Below are positions 46,201 to 56,431 of a stretch of 64,000 nt of DNA, piece after piece. The notes below the pieces were generated by a model. That model worked only from the letters and a program-made list of their open reading frames with translations. It was not told the DNA's origin and made no database searches. The stretch comes from Eubacteriaceae bacterium ES3 (GTDB lineage: Bacteria > Bacillota > Clostridia > Eubacteriales > Eubacteriaceae). Each line of letters starts with the position of its first letter. The stretch's first letter is position 1. The stretch lies in the NCBI GenBank assembly GCA_030586155.1, contig CP130741.1, positions 2,970,680-3,034,679 of the forward strand, read 5' to 3'. A program made the translations under genes and the position numbers.

Positions 46201-47253
46201 TTACACATTATTTTCCCGCCAGACAGAAAGGGTAATCCCGTCCAGTTTTTTCTTTTCGATCAGACATTCCCCAAATCCGGAGGCTACATAGCCGCAGGGT
46301 TCAGAAACGGCATACATCCCGGTGGTCTGAAAAACGAAATCAGAGCCTTCAAAACGATTTTGCACCATTTTGACCATTTCATCCGGAATGATCACCTTTT
46401 TTGCCCCTAACGCCTGACAGGCTTCGGTGATCCCCGCTTCATCAGCTTTCAAAGAAACGGTTGCCAAAAGCTTAATACTTCTTAGATCAAGTCCTACTGA
46501 TAAAAATGTTTCTTCAATTTTTGATAAAATCTTTTCACCAGACACATTACGCCGACAACCAATCCCAATTATGATATTTTTGGGCACCAGACGCACCTGG
46601 GGAAGGCCGTAATCACATTCTTCAAGTCTAGAGCTGATTCGAATCACCCCTGATAAATCTGCAAGCTTTCCGGCATCAGGACAAACCACCAGATTATATG
46701 GCAAATCTAGTCCACTCAGATTCACTTGATCCTCACTGATAATCCCAATTTTCTCACCATTAAGAATCTGAGCGGTAATATCTTTGGCAGCGGTAAAATC
46801 CGCTATTTCACAATTAATTTTTTCTGCCAGTACATCCACAGCCATCGTTCCTTTCACATCTGTTCCGGTAGTAATCACAGCTTTTGATCCAAAACGGTCT
46901 TCAATCAACCGGGCACAGTCGTTAGCCCCACCCAGATGACCGGATAAAAGACTAATCACAAATTCACCCTTTGTATCCATTACCAGAATCGCCGGATCTT
47001 TAGACTTATGCAAAAGATAAGGGGCAGCTGCCCGAACCACAATACCGGTTGCCATAATAGCGATAATTACCGGAAATTCTTTCATGATCTCGCCGAAAAA
47101 AGTGCTGATATCAGTTGCAATCAGTTTTTCATTCTCTCCGGCATACTTTTCTTTTGTAAAAATACTCACTTCCCGATCATCCAGGCGCTTTGAAAGCCTG
47201 CGGGCGGTTGTCACACCATCTTTAGAAAGAGTGATAATTGCCCATTTTTCCAA
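46201..47253 (-). CDS. cbiG: Cobalt-precorrin-5A hydrolase
   Basis: The 350-residue protein has the CbiG core (VIAIMATGIVVRAAAPYL, LLSGHLGGANDCARLI) and a C-terminal CobE/GbiG_C region (IIGIGCRRNVSGEKI). It opens the delta-lactone in the anaerobic pathway, and so marks this route. Confidence 0.92.
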   Translation of the reverse strand: MEKWAIITLSKDGVTTARRLSKRLDDREVSIFTKEKYAGENEKLIATDISTFFGEIMKEFPVIIAIMATGIVVRAAAPYLLHKSKDPAILVMDTKGEFVISLLSGHLGGANDCARLIEDRFGSKAVITTGTDVKGTMAVDVLAEKINCEIADFTAAKDITAQILNGEKIGIISEDQVNLSGLDLPYNLVVCPDAGKLADLSGVIRISSRLEECDYGLPQVRLVPKNIIIGIGCRRNVSGEKILSKIEETFLSVGLDLRSIKLLATVSLKADEAGITEACQALGAKKVIIPDEMVKMVQNRFEGSDFVFQTTGMYAVSEPCGYVASGFGECLIEKKKLDGITLSVWRENNV

Positions 47254-47255
47254 GT

Positions 47256-48014
47256 TTACTCAACCCCTTGACGGTATTCGTGAGTAAATTTAGGATCATA
47301 AAGTTTTGATAAACTGTATTCGTCGCCGAGGAAATCCCCAACTAAAATCTGAGCAGTTTTGGTGATATTGGCTTCTTTTACTTTATCGGCAATAGTTTCC
47401 AGAGTCCCTAAAACAATTTTCTGATCTTCCCAGGTCGCTCTTTGAATAACGGCAACTGGTGTAGACGGCGCGTAATGGGTCGTTAAACGACTAACCACAT
47501 CTTCAATCATCTGAACTGATAAAAAGATTGCCATTGATGCCCGATGTGAAGCCAGATCTTCAAGTTTTTCTTTTTCCGGAACCGGAGTTCGTCCTTCCAG
47601 ACGAGTACAGATAACGGTTTGAGAAACATCCGGCAGGGTAAATTCTTTTTTAAGAGCGGCAGCCGATGCCACAAATGAAGATACACCAGGAACTACTTCA
47701 TAGGGAATACCCAGCTCGTCTAAACGATCCATCTGTTCTCTGATTGCTCCGTAGATCGAAGGGTCTCCAGTATGGACACGGGCAATTTTTTTGCCTTCAT
47801 CTGTACCTCTTTTAATCACAGCAATAACGTCATCCAAAGTCATGGAAGCAGAATTAAAAATTTCTGCATCGGCCTTATGACCGCCAATAATTGCTTTATT
47901 AACAAGTGATCCGGCATAGATAATAATATCTGCCTCATTAACAATACGCTGTCCCTTAACGGTAATCAGCTCCGGATCTCCAGGACCGGCTCCTACTAAA
48001 TAAACTGTATTCAT
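47256..48014 (-). CDS. cbiF: Cobalt-precorrin-4 C11-methyltransferase
   Basis: The 252-residue methylase begins VYLVGAGPGDPELITVKG and has TGDPSIYGAIREQMDRLDELGIPYEVVPGVSSF, typical of CbiF/CobM. Confidence 0.93.
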   Translation of the reverse strand: MNTVYLVGAGPGDPELITVKGQRIVNEADIIIYAGSLVNKAIIGGHKADAEIFNSASMTLDDVIAVIKRGTDEGKKIARVHTGDPSIYGAIREQMDRLDELGIPYEVVPGVSSFVASAAALKKEFTLPDVSQTVICTRLEGRTPVPEKEKLEDLASHRASMAIFLSVQMIEDVVSRLTTHYAPSTPVAVIQRATWEDQKIVLGTLETIADKVKEANITKTAQILVGDFLGDEYSLSKLYDPKFTHEYRQGVE

Positions 48015-48034
48015 AACTTTTCTCCTCTATATTA

Positions 48035-48826
48035 TTACATTTCTTTTACTGCTTGTGCTGCCTGCAGGTGTTCTAAAAATAATGCCTGAATGCCTGAATA
48101 TTCACCCAAACCTTCTAAAATAACCTGGGTTTCAAACCCCTGGGCTTTTAAAAGGGTATTCCAGGAATCCTCTTCATCACCAGCCAGATCATTCTGTGCA
48201 TGATCACCAGCGACCAGCATAAAGGGTGCCAGATAGATTTTTTTATATCCTTTTTCCTTTAACTGCGGTAAGATGTCATCCAGTTCAGGGAAACCTTCAA
48301 CGGTTCCCATGTAAACATCTTTAAATCCCTCACTTTTAAACATATAGTCCAGGCAGGGGTAAACCGAATTGGCGTGATGTTCACTGCCGTGTCCCATGTA
48401 TAAAAGTGCTTCCCCTTCTTTTAACTCTGGCATAGCTTCCATGACGACAGCAATCGTCTTTTTATAATCATCCACAGATGTTAACAAAGGTTTGCCTAAA
48501 GTCAGGACTTCAAAGTCGTCTTCGAAGGCTTTCAGCTCTTTTAAAGTGATGTCATATTCATGACCGTTAATAATATGCGTGGTCTGACAGATCACTTCCG
48601 TATAACCCGCATCCTTTAATTTCTGCAACGCTTGAGTCGGTAAGTCAACAATCTCATTGTCTCTTTTCTTCAGCTTATTAACAATCATACGGGAAGTAAA
48701 TGCCCGGAAAAAATCATATTCGGGATAAGCCACTTTTAACCGTTCTTCAGTTGCTTCAATGGTTTTCTTTCTTGTTTCTGCATAAGAGGTACCAAAACTG
48801 ATAACCAGTAATGCTTTCTTTGCCAT
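48035..48826 (-). CDS. cbiK: Sirohydrochlorin cobaltochelatase
   Basis: The 263-residue CbiK-type chelatase starts KALLVISFGTSYAETRKKTI; likely metal ligands are in QTTHIINGHEYD and YMGHGSEHHANSVYP. I chose ATG 48826 (AGGAG 8 bases upstream) over TTG 48832. It inserts Co2+ into sirohydrochlorin, the early cobalt step. Confidence 0.92.
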   Translation of the reverse strand: MAKKALLVISFGTSYAETRKKTIEATEERLKVAYPEYDFFRAFTSRMIVNKLKKRDNEIVDLPTQALQKLKDAGYTEVICQTTHIINGHEYDITLKELKAFEDDFEVLTLGKPLLTSVDDYKKTIAVVMEAMPELKEGEALLYMGHGSEHHANSVYPCLDYMFKSEGFKDVYMGTVEGFPELDDILPQLKEKGYKKIYLAPFMLVAGDHAQNDLAGDEEDSWNTLLKAQGFETQVILEGLGEYSGIQALFLEHLQAAQAVKEM

Positions 48827-48840
48827 ATTCAATACTCCTG

Positions 48841-50130
48841 TTATTTCATATTTTTTAATGTCTTAAAATGATCTTCGATGGTTTTTAAAAGATCCGCTTC
48901 GTTATGTTGGGTCGATAGGAAAATCCCTTCAAACTGTGCTGGCGGCAAGAGATTGCCGGCATCCAGCATTGCTCTGAAGTAACTTGCATAAGCATTTGTG
49001 TCCGACGTCATGACCGCGTCATATCCGGTAATTGGGGAATCCGTAAAGAAGAAACAGGTCATCCCTTTAAACCGCACCATCTGGGCTTTAGTGCCAGTCT
49101 TTTTAATATTTTCCTTGAAACCTTCTTCCAGCATAATTGCCTTCTTTTCAAGGTCTGTATAAACTTGAGGATTTTCTTTTAAATAAGTTAAAGTATTAAG
49201 CCCCATTTTCATGGCAATGGGATTTCCCGAAAGCGTCCCAGCCTGATAAACTCCACCCAGGGGTGCCACACAAGCCATGATATCTTTACGGCCGCCGTAA
49301 GCACCAACGGGCATCCCGCCACCGATGATTTTACCCAGAGTGGTCAGATCCGGTTTAATTCCCATCACTTCCTGAGCGCCACCATAAGCAAGTCTGAAAC
49401 CCGTAATAACCTCATCAAAAATCAGCAACGCGCCTTCATTTTGAGTCAATTCGCGAAGTCCCTTCATAAATCCCATATCAGGCGCTACTACACCCATGTT
49501 TCCAGCAACCGGTTCGACAATCACCGCTGCAATTTCATCTTTATTTTCGGCAAACAGAGCCTTAACTGATTCCAGATCATTATAGACAGCTACCAGCGTA
49601 TCCTTAGCTGTCCCCTGCGGAACGCCAGCAGAGGTGGGCACTCCAAAAGTCAAGGTTCCGGAACCGGATTTAACCAGCAGGGCATCCCCATGACCATGAT
49701 AGCAGCCTTCAAACTTGATAATTTTATCCCGACCGGTAAAACCACGGGCCAGTCTTAAAGCCGACATGGTTGCTTCAGTTCCGGAATTAACCATTCTGAC
49801 CTGTTCCATCGTTGGATAGGCCTCAGTAATCATTTTAGCCATTTCAACTTCGATAGCTGTCGGTGCACCATAACTGCCGCCTTTATCCAGAGCTTCCATT
49901 ATTCCCTGAGTATAAATTGGAGAGGCGTGGCCAAGAATCAGCGGACCCCAGGAACAGATATAATCGGTATATTCGTTTCCGTCGACATCATAAATTTTTG
50001 ACCCTTTACCGTGATCTATAAAAATCGGTGGCATATTGACTGACTTAAAAGCCCGTACCGGACTGTTAACGCCACCGGGAATCACTTTTTGTGCTCCAAT
50101 AAACAGATTCTCTGACTTTTCTCGATTCAT
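48841..50130 (-). CDS. hemL: Glutamate-1-semialdehyde 2,1-aminomutase
   Basis: The 429-residue PLP enzyme has VIPGGVNSPVRAFKSV, the PLP lysine in TTLGKIIGGGMPVGAYGG and FDEVITGFR. It makes 5-aminolevulinate from glutamate semialdehyde (C5 pathway). Confidence 0.96.
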   Translation of the reverse strand: MNREKSENLFIGAQKVIPGGVNSPVRAFKSVNMPPIFIDHGKGSKIYDVDGNEYTDYICSWGPLILGHASPIYTQGIMEALDKGGSYGAPTAIEVEMAKMITEAYPTMEQVRMVNSGTEATMSALRLARGFTGRDKIIKFEGCYHGHGDALLVKSGSGTLTFGVPTSAGVPQGTAKDTLVAVYNDLESVKALFAENKDEIAAVIVEPVAGNMGVVAPDMGFMKGLRELTQNEGALLIFDEVITGFRLAYGGAQEVMGIKPDLTTLGKIIGGGMPVGAYGGRKDIMACVAPLGGVYQAGTLSGNPIAMKMGLNTLTYLKENPQVYTDLEKKAIMLEEGFKENIKKTGTKAQMVRFKGMTCFFFTDSPITGYDAVMTSDTNAYASYFRAMLDAGNLLPPAQFEGIFLSTQHNEADLLKTIEDHFKTLKNMK

Positions 50131-50139
50131 TTTTTCTCC

Positions 50140-51108
50140 TTATCCTTCAAACTGCTCGATTAAAGCCGGCAGTTCTTTGGCAAAATAGGTGATGATCATA
50201 TCTGCACCAGCCCGTTTAATGGAAATCAGGCTTTCATAAATGACTTTCTGGTCCATCAAACCCGCATCGACAGCATTTTTAATCATGGCATATTCACCGC
50301 TGACCTGGTAAGCTGCCATTGGCAGATAAGAAAGCTCTATACCCTGAACCAGAATATCCAGATAAGGCATAGCCGGTTTGACCATAATAATATCGGCACC
50401 TTCTTCAATGTCCAGCTGCATTTCCTTTAAAGCCTCCCGGGAGTTCGCCGGGTCCATCTGATAAGACCGACGATCGCCAAAAGCCGGAGCCGAATTAGCT
50501 GCTTCTCTAAAAGGTCCATAGAAGCTAGATGCGTATTTTGCGGCATAAGACATAATCGGAATAGACTCGAAACCAGCCAGATCCAAAGTTTTTCGCATAT
50601 GACCAATGCGACCATCCATCATATCGGAAGGGGCTACCATATCCGCACCAGCCAGAACATGGCTGAGCGCGGTTTTACTTAGAATCCCCAAGGTCTTTTC
50701 TCTCTGAATCTCCCCATTTTCTTCAAAGAAGCAGCAGTGTCCATCGCTTTTGTATTCACAAAGGCAAACATCGGTGATCACATACATTTCCGGATCGGCT
50801 TTTTTAATGATTCGAATCCCCTGCTGAATCAGTCCGTTTTCATCAAAAGCCGGCATGGCCATCTCATCTTTTTCGTCTGGCACACCAAAGAGAATCAGAT
50901 ATCGAATTCCCATTTCTCTAAGTTCTGCCACTTCTGCTTCAAGCATATCCAGAGATAAATGGTATTGGCCTTTCATCGACCCGATTTCTTTTTTTACGCC
51001 TTCGCCATCCACGATAAAAAGTGGATAGATGACATCATTCATACTCAGTCGGGTTTCCCTGATCAGATTTCTGATCGCCGTATTTTTTCGTAATCGTGTC
51101 GGTAACAT
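50140..51108 (-). CDS. hemB: Delta-aminolevulinic acid dehydratase
   Basis: The 322-residue porphobilinogen synthase has the zinc-site cysteines in DVCLCEYKSDGHCCFF and the Schiff-base lysines in MSYAAKYASSFYGPFR and MVKPAMPYLD. Confidence 0.96.
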   Translation of the reverse strand: MLPTRLRKNTAIRNLIRETRLSMNDVIYPLFIVDGEGVKKEIGSMKGQYHLSLDMLEAEVAELREMGIRYLILFGVPDEKDEMAMPAFDENGLIQQGIRIIKKADPEMYVITDVCLCEYKSDGHCCFFEENGEIQREKTLGILSKTALSHVLAGADMVAPSDMMDGRIGHMRKTLDLAGFESIPIMSYAAKYASSFYGPFREAANSAPAFGDRRSYQMDPANSREALKEMQLDIEEGADIIMVKPAMPYLDILVQGIELSYLPMAAYQVSGEYAMIKNAVDAGLMDQKVIYESLISIKRAGADMIITYFAKELPALIEQFEG

Positions 51109-51120
51109 TCTTTTTCTCCT

Positions 51121-53535
51121 CTATTTAATTTCTTTCAGGATAGCATCAATCATCCCATTAATCGTATAGACTTCTGCTTCAATTCCTACGTTAATTCCCA
51201 GTTCAAGACATTTCTGAGAGGTCTGGGGGCCAATCGATACAGTTTTTGTCTGATTGATATAAGGCAGGTTATCAGCGCCCGCTTTTTCCAGAAAATACTC
51301 AACCGTTGTCGAACTGGTAAAAGTAATCAGATCAACCTGGCCAGTCTGTAAAAGACTTCCCATATCCACATCTTCCAGATCCTCGCGGATAGTTTCATAG
51401 GACTGGACCTCATCTACACTACAGATTTTTGAAAGCTCCTCTGCCACATAGATTCGAGCATTTTTAGAACGCGGGAGTAAAACTTTAGAGCTTTTATCAA
51501 GCAGTGGGGCCAACCCTTCTACCAGCTCTTCTCCGACATATTTCTTTGGAACAAAATCTGCTGCAAGACCCCGTTCTAACAGGGCTTTTCTGGTTCCTTC
51601 ACCGATAGCCGTAATATGAATGTCACCAAAAGCTCTGGCATCCTTACTTAAGCGGTTCATTCCATCAAAGAACACTTCCACCCCATTAACACTGGTGAAA
51701 ATAATATGGGTATAGTCTTTAAGTTTCTGGATTTTATCATCCAATTGTTCTTCGTTGATCGGGACAATTTTAATGGTCGGATACTCAATCGGATTTCCGC
51801 CCAGTTCGCGAATCTTTTCAGACATTTGTGAGCTTTGTTCCCGGGATCGGGTCACTACAATGTTTTTGCCAAACAAGGGTTTAGTGTCAAAGAACTGTAG
51901 TTTTTCCCTTTTAGTGACGACTTCTCCAACTACAATCAGACTTGGTGCCGTAATCTTTTCTTCTGTGGCAATCCCATAAATGGTTTTAAGATTTCCGGTT
52001 ACCACCCGCTGATAGGGGGTTGATGCCCGGTGTACCACTGCTGCCGGCATCTCAGGATCCATACCGTTTTTCATCAGCTCAGCGCAAATCTTTTCCAGGT
52101 TCTTAACGCCCATCAGGAAAACAATGGTGCCCTTGAGTTTTCCTAATGTCTCCCAATCCAGATCTGAAGAACCATCATAAGCATTGGATTTTAAGTGACC
52201 GGTTACCACATGGAAAGAAGAAACGCAATCCCGATGGGTAATAGGAATACCCGCATAAGCAAGACCGCCAATAACAGAGGTAATCCCAGGTATCACTTCA
52301 AAGCTGACTCCAGCATCATAAAGATCTTCGCCTTCTTCACCACCACGACCAAAGACATAGGGATCGCCGCCTTTTAAACGCAGAACCAGTTTTCCTTCAA
52401 GCCCTTTTTCAACCAGCAGGGCATTGATCTCTTCCTGTTTCATGGCATGATTAGCAGCCCGTTTTCCGACATAGATAATCTCAGCGTCAGACCGGGCTTC
52501 TTTTAGAAAGCTTTCATTGACTAGGGCATCATAAACTACGACATCGGCTTTTCTAAGGATTTCCATGGCTTTGACAGTAATCAGCTCTGGATCTCCACAG
52601 CCGCCACCAGCCAAATAGACTTTTCCTTTTTTACCATGTACCTTCTGATAACAGCTTGCTGCCAGCTTTTCTCCCAATTCTTCTGCCTCCTCAAATTGTC
52701 CGGATAATTTTTGTGTAACTACGGTCTTCCCGTCTTCGGTGCCATAAAGGCCATACAGAGTTAACTCTTTTTCACCAACCTGGCAATAAGCCCCCACTGG
52801 AATATGGCAGGAACCGTTTAGTGCTTTCAAAAAGCTGCGTTCTGCCTTCATCTGAATCAGTGTATTTTGATCTGTCACCGCAGCCATTATTTTTTCAACT
52901 GTTTCATTGCCTTCCTTCATTTCAACGGCCAAAATTCCCTGGGCCGGTGCGGGGATAAAAGTCTCTTCATCCAAAGCAATAGTCGTATATTCAGACGATT
53001 CAAATTTATTGATTCGTTTTAAGCCGGCTGCTGCCAGGACAATTCCATCAAGGTTCTGTTCTGTCATTTTTCGGATTCGGGTGTCAATATTACCACGGAT
53101 TCCCACAATTTCAAAATCAGACCGGAGTGCTTTAAGGCCCGCTATCCGCCTTTTGCTGCCCGTTGCAACGACTGCATTCTTTGGCAGTTCCATCACACTT
53201 TTAACCGGATGTCTGGTTAAAAGGACATCACGGGGGTCTTCTCTGACTGGCGGAACCGTAAGCACTAGGCCTTCAGGAAGTTTTGAAGGCATATCCTTCA
53301 TACTGTGGATCGCCATGTCGATTTCGCCTGACAAAAGTGCATCTTCCAGCTCTTTGGTAAAAAGGCCTTTATCACCAATCTTATCGAGGGGTTTATTCTG
53401 GATCTGATCGCCTTTTGTTTTAATAATCACCATCTCGAATTCAATTTGAGGATGGGCACGCTTTAAAACATCCAGCAGCCACTGACTTTGCACTGTTGCC
53501 AACTGGCTTCCTCTGGTTCCAACTTTTATTTTCAT
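51121..53535 (-). CDS. HemC-CobA-HemD trifunctional fusion
   Basis: The 804-residue protein joins three enzymes. Residues about 1-298 are hydroxymethylbilane synthase (VGTRGSQLATVQSQWLL; cofactor Cys in LNGSCHIPVGAYC). About 302-545 are uroporphyrinogen-III C-methyltransferase (VYLAGGGCGDPELITVKA, GGDPYVFGRGGEE, GITSVIGGLAYAGIPITHR). About 553-804 are uroporphyrinogen-III synthase (NIVVTRSREQSSQMSEKI, ITFTSSTTVEYFL). Together they convert porphobilinogen to precorrin-2. CobA-HemD fusions are common in clostridia; the added HemC is less usual. The frame is continuous. Confidence 0.95.
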   Translation of the reverse strand: MKIKVGTRGSQLATVQSQWLLDVLKRAHPQIEFEMVIIKTKGDQIQNKPLDKIGDKGLFTKELEDALLSGEIDMAIHSMKDMPSKLPEGLVLTVPPVREDPRDVLLTRHPVKSVMELPKNAVVATGSKRRIAGLKALRSDFEIVGIRGNIDTRIRKMTEQNLDGIVLAAAGLKRINKFESSEYTTIALDEETFIPAPAQGILAVEMKEGNETVEKIMAAVTDQNTLIQMKAERSFLKALNGSCHIPVGAYCQVGEKELTLYGLYGTEDGKTVVTQKLSGQFEEAEELGEKLAASCYQKVHGKKGKVYLAGGGCGDPELITVKAMEILRKADVVVYDALVNESFLKEARSDAEIIYVGKRAANHAMKQEEINALLVEKGLEGKLVLRLKGGDPYVFGRGGEEGEDLYDAGVSFEVIPGITSVIGGLAYAGIPITHRDCVSSFHVVTGHLKSNAYDGSSDLDWETLGKLKGTIVFLMGVKNLEKICAELMKNGMDPEMPAAVVHRASTPYQRVVTGNLKTIYGIATEEKITAPSLIVVGEVVTKREKLQFFDTKPLFGKNIVVTRSREQSSQMSEKIRELGGNPIEYPTIKIVPINEEQLDDKIQKLKDYTHIIFTSVNGVEVFFDGMNRLSKDARAFGDIHITAIGEGTRKALLERGLAADFVPKKYVGEELVEGLAPLLDKSSKVLLPRSKNARIYVAEELSKICSVDEVQSYETIREDLEDVDMGSLLQTGQVDLITFTSSTTVEYFLEKAGADNLPYINQTKTVSIGPQTSQKCLELGINVGIEAEVYTINGMIDAILKEIK

Positions 53536-53544
53536 GCAATTCTC

Positions 53545-54141
53545 CTATAGCGTTTTATTGTATTGATCAAGTTTTTCTTCAAGTTCTGAAACGGTGTAAT
53601 CCGCCAGCTGATTAAGCATTTCCCGGGTATTGACATCGATCTGTTTCTGAGTCAGAACAATCTGACGCAAATTTTTTAACAGCTCGACCTTTCGTTCATA
53701 ACTTTCATCATATTCAGTCTTTAATTCGCGGACAATTTTTTTCGTCAAGGTGGGACTGGCTCCTTCTGTGCAAACAGAAATTGACAAATCCCCACGTCTT
53801 AAAGTCGATGGGAAAATAAAATCTGAATCTTCGTGACAGTCCACCCGATTACATAAAATACCCATACTTTTACAATCCAGCCTGACTGTTTCATTGGTTT
53901 TACTGCTGGCTGTAGCTGCCACCACCAGGGTAACATCGGTGAGGTCTGCCCGCTCATATTTTTTCTGTTTCAAAAGCAGTTGCTCATTGGTCAAACCTTT
54001 AAGTTCTTCTGAGAACTCAGCACTGACACAGGTCACCTGACCGCCTTCTGATAACAAGGTAGATACCCGTCGGGTTGCAATTTCGCCACCACCAACAACC
54101 AGGATTCTCTGGTTTTTAAGACTAAACAGCAGTGGAATCAT
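53545..54141 (-). CDS. Precorrin-2 dehydrogenase (possible sirohydrochlorin ferrochelatase)
   Basis: The 198-residue protein corresponds to the N-terminal part of CysG/Met8p or SirC: Rossmann motif LVVGGGEIATRRVSTLL and the catalytic-type Asp in CNRVDCHEDSDFIFPSTLRRGDLSISVCTEGASPTLTKKIR-like sequence. It oxidises precorrin-2 to sirohydrochlorin for CbiK. It overlaps hemA by 20 bases. Confidence 0.9.
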   Translation of the reverse strand: MIPLLFSLKNQRILVVGGGEIATRRVSTLLSEGGQVTCVSAEFSEELKGLTNEQLLLKQKKYERADLTDVTLVVAATASSKTNETVRLDCKSMGILCNRVDCHEDSDFIFPSTLRRGDLSISVCTEGASPTLTKKIVRELKTEYDESYERKVELLKNLRQIVLTQKQIDVNTREMLNQLADYTVSELEEKLDQYNKTL

Positions 54142-55393
54142 ACTTTTTTTCCGAATCTGATGCGAACAGATAGGTCACGGTTTTTTCGATCCCCAGAATC
54201 GCTTCTTCACTGTCCAGCTGCTTGAGCTGCTTAATCGGCGGCATTACCATTTCTCTGAATTTTGAGCGAATGATCTTGGCCAGAAATTTTTCTTCCTTTT
54301 CGTCAAGGCTCATTTTCCCAAGCAGAATTTCAATGGTCTCTTCTGCCAGATTACGGGAGGTTTCGTTAAGATCTCTGACCATGTTATCAACTTTTGCGTG
54401 GGTGATCCAGGACAAGAGCCCCTCAATTTCAACATGGATTTCCTGCTCGATTTTTTTAGCCACTTCAACCCGGTAAGCCATTTTCTCGTCCATGATATCC
54501 TTAAAATGATCGATGGTTAGAAGCTCGACCATGGGCAAATCCCCAACCCCTTCTTCAATATCCCGGGGTAAGGCCAAGTCCATTACGATCAGCGGCTTTT
54601 TGCGGGGGGCTATTTTTTCAGCTTTTAAAATAATGTGGGGCGAGGCCGTAGCCGAAATCACCACATCCATTTCTTCAAGCAAATCATAACGGTCTTCATA
54701 ATAAACCCGCTGGACATTTTCATGTATTGTCTCACAGCTATCCATATGATGATAGGTTCGATTGGTCATATAGGGGTTCTGAAAGCCTTCTGCTTTCATA
54801 TACCTAAGGGCTAAAATCCCCATTTTTCCTGACCCGATAATCAGAATTTTTTTATCGCCAAAATCTTCCGGGTAGGTTCTTTTAATATGTTTTATCGCAG
54901 TAGAACTCAGAGATAATGGCGTTTCAGAGATTTTATACTCAGTTTTAACTTTTTTGGTAAAGGTAACCGCCTCCCGAAACATCTTGGTCAGATATTTTCC
55001 ACAGCCATTCTGTTCCTGAGAAATCTCCAGAGCATCTTTAGCCTGGCCCAGAATCTGGTCTTCACCCAGAATCATCGAATCAAGTCCCGTTACGACCTCA
55101 TAAAGATGATAAAGCGCTTCCCGTTCTTTCTTTTCGAATAAATAGGGTTTTAAAAGCGAGGATTTCTCATTAATATAAAAGTCTTTTAAAATCTCAACGG
55201 CCTGATCCGGGTCTGAGGTTGCCACATAGATTTCACTGCGATTACAGGTTGATAAAATAATGACCTCTTTGATTGGCTTTTTTTCAAGCAATTGCTCAAT
55301 TCCTTCATTAATGGTGCGCCGGATAAATGCACCTTTTTCCCGTATTTCCAGGGGCGTATCCTTATGATTAATGCCCACAACTACCAGTTTCAT
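54122..55393 (-). CDS. hemA: Glutamyl-tRNA reductase
   Basis: I chose ATG 55393 because AAGGAGG lies upstream; a longer reading from 55423 lacks this. The 423-residue enzyme has the catalytic Cys in LSTCNRSEIYV, GLDSMILGEDQILGQ and the NADPH motif IIGSGKMGILA. First enzyme of the C5 pathway. The 130 bases before it hold a small GCCCC/GGGG hairpin. Confidence 0.95.
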   Translation of the reverse strand: MKLVVVGINHKDTPLEIREKGAFIRRTINEGIEQLLEKKPIKEVIILSTCNRSEIYVATSDPDQAVEILKDFYINEKSSLLKPYLFEKKEREALYHLYEVVTGLDSMILGEDQILGQAKDALEISQEQNGCGKYLTKMFREAVTFTKKVKTEYKISETPLSLSSTAIKHIKRTYPEDFGDKKILIIGSGKMGILALRYMKAEGFQNPYMTNRTYHHMDSCETIHENVQRVYYEDRYDLLEEMDVVISATASPHIILKAEKIAPRKKPLIVMDLALPRDIEEGVGDLPMVELLTIDHFKDIMDEKMAYRVEVAKKIEQEIHVEIEGLLSWITHAKVDNMVRDLNETSRNLAEETIEILLGKMSLDEKEEKFLAKIIRSKFREMVMPPIKQLKQLDSEEAILGIEKTVTYLFASDSEKKYDSTAV

Positions 55394-55522
55394 CTTAAAC
55401 CTCCTTATCATTTTCTTTATCAATGCACTTTTTTCAGTCCCCCAGGCAGGGGCAAATTAAAAAATGCACTCTCTAACCGTCTTCGGACAAAATTGCTCGC
55501 CCAATCTGCCAGAACACTTTTC

Positions 55523-56419
55523 TTAAAAACTTGTCAGCCACCAGACCAGAAAAATCCCGGTAATCAGTAAAGCAGCTGCCAGAAGCTGTACGCCTCTAAT
55601 CTCTTTTTCATCTTCCAGAAACAAAAGTTCACCATCATAACACCGGGCTTCCATCGCGGTATAATAAGCGCTGGCCTTTTTCATGGAAACAATCAGCATA
55701 TTTCCAACTATTCCGCCAAAAGTTCTCAGCGACGTCCGATAATCACAGTAGCCTTCCCTTGAGCTGGCCGAATTTTTCATCTTGATAAAGACATCCATTA
55801 AAATAAAAATATAACGATAGATCAAATTCATCAGTTCGATAATCAGACTTGGAACATGTGCTTTTCTCATCACTGAAATAATTTCAGAAGACGGTGTAGT
55901 CAAGGACATCATCAAAAGAGCTGAGACGGCGGCAAAGACCTTTAGCATCATTAAAAGCATTTCGATAATTTTTTCCGGTGAAGTATTGATATAAAAAAAG
56001 CCCAGATGAAGAGCATACACATCAATTGGCTGCCAGGAGAAATCAATCCCAATGGTTATCGTTCCTAACAGAATAAAACTCAAAGGAATTGTCATCAGCG
56101 AAAAATATTCCCGAACAGCTAGCCCACCCTTAATCATCGTCAAATAGCCTGTTGCCATAAGTATCATGATTGAAACGCCGGGGTTATCAAGTATAATACA
56201 GATTAAAAGCAGGACAACGGCCAGCCCGACTTTAAATTCCGGACTCCAACTTTTCAGGTGCGATGCAAAAGCATGCACGTCCAGCTCAAATCCTTCCCCG
56301 TGTTTATGTCCACGATGGTGATGATGACTGTGAGGGGTTTTCTTTTCTTTTATCACAGCCACCACGATCATCAATATATACATGATCGCCAGGCTGATTA
56401 CAATTAATTGTTGCATCAA
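55523..56419 (-). CDS. cbiQ: Cobalt ECF transporter transmembrane protein CbiQ
   Basis: The 298-residue T-component has about six membrane segments, and the coupling motif AMEARCYDGE near the C-terminus, which contacts the ATPase. A His-rich loop (HSHHHHRGHKHGEGFE, about 31-46) follows the first membrane segment and may bind metal; it is unusual for CbiQ. Confidence 0.85.
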   Translation of the reverse strand: MMQQLIVISLAIMYILMIVVAVIKEKKTPHSHHHHRGHKHGEGFELDVHAFASHLKSWSPEFKVGLAVVLLLICIILDNPGVSIMILMATGYLTMIKGGLAVREYFSLMTIPLSFILLGTITIGIDFSWQPIDVYALHLGFFYINTSPEKIIEMLLMMLKVFAAVSALLMMSLTTPSSEIISVMRKAHVPSLIIELMNLIYRYIFILMDVFIKMKNSASSREGYCDYRTSLRTFGGIVGNMLIVSMKKASAYYTAMEARCYDGELLFLEDEKEIRGVQLLAAALLITGIFLVWWLTSF

Positions 56420-56431
56420 CTTCCTCTTTTT

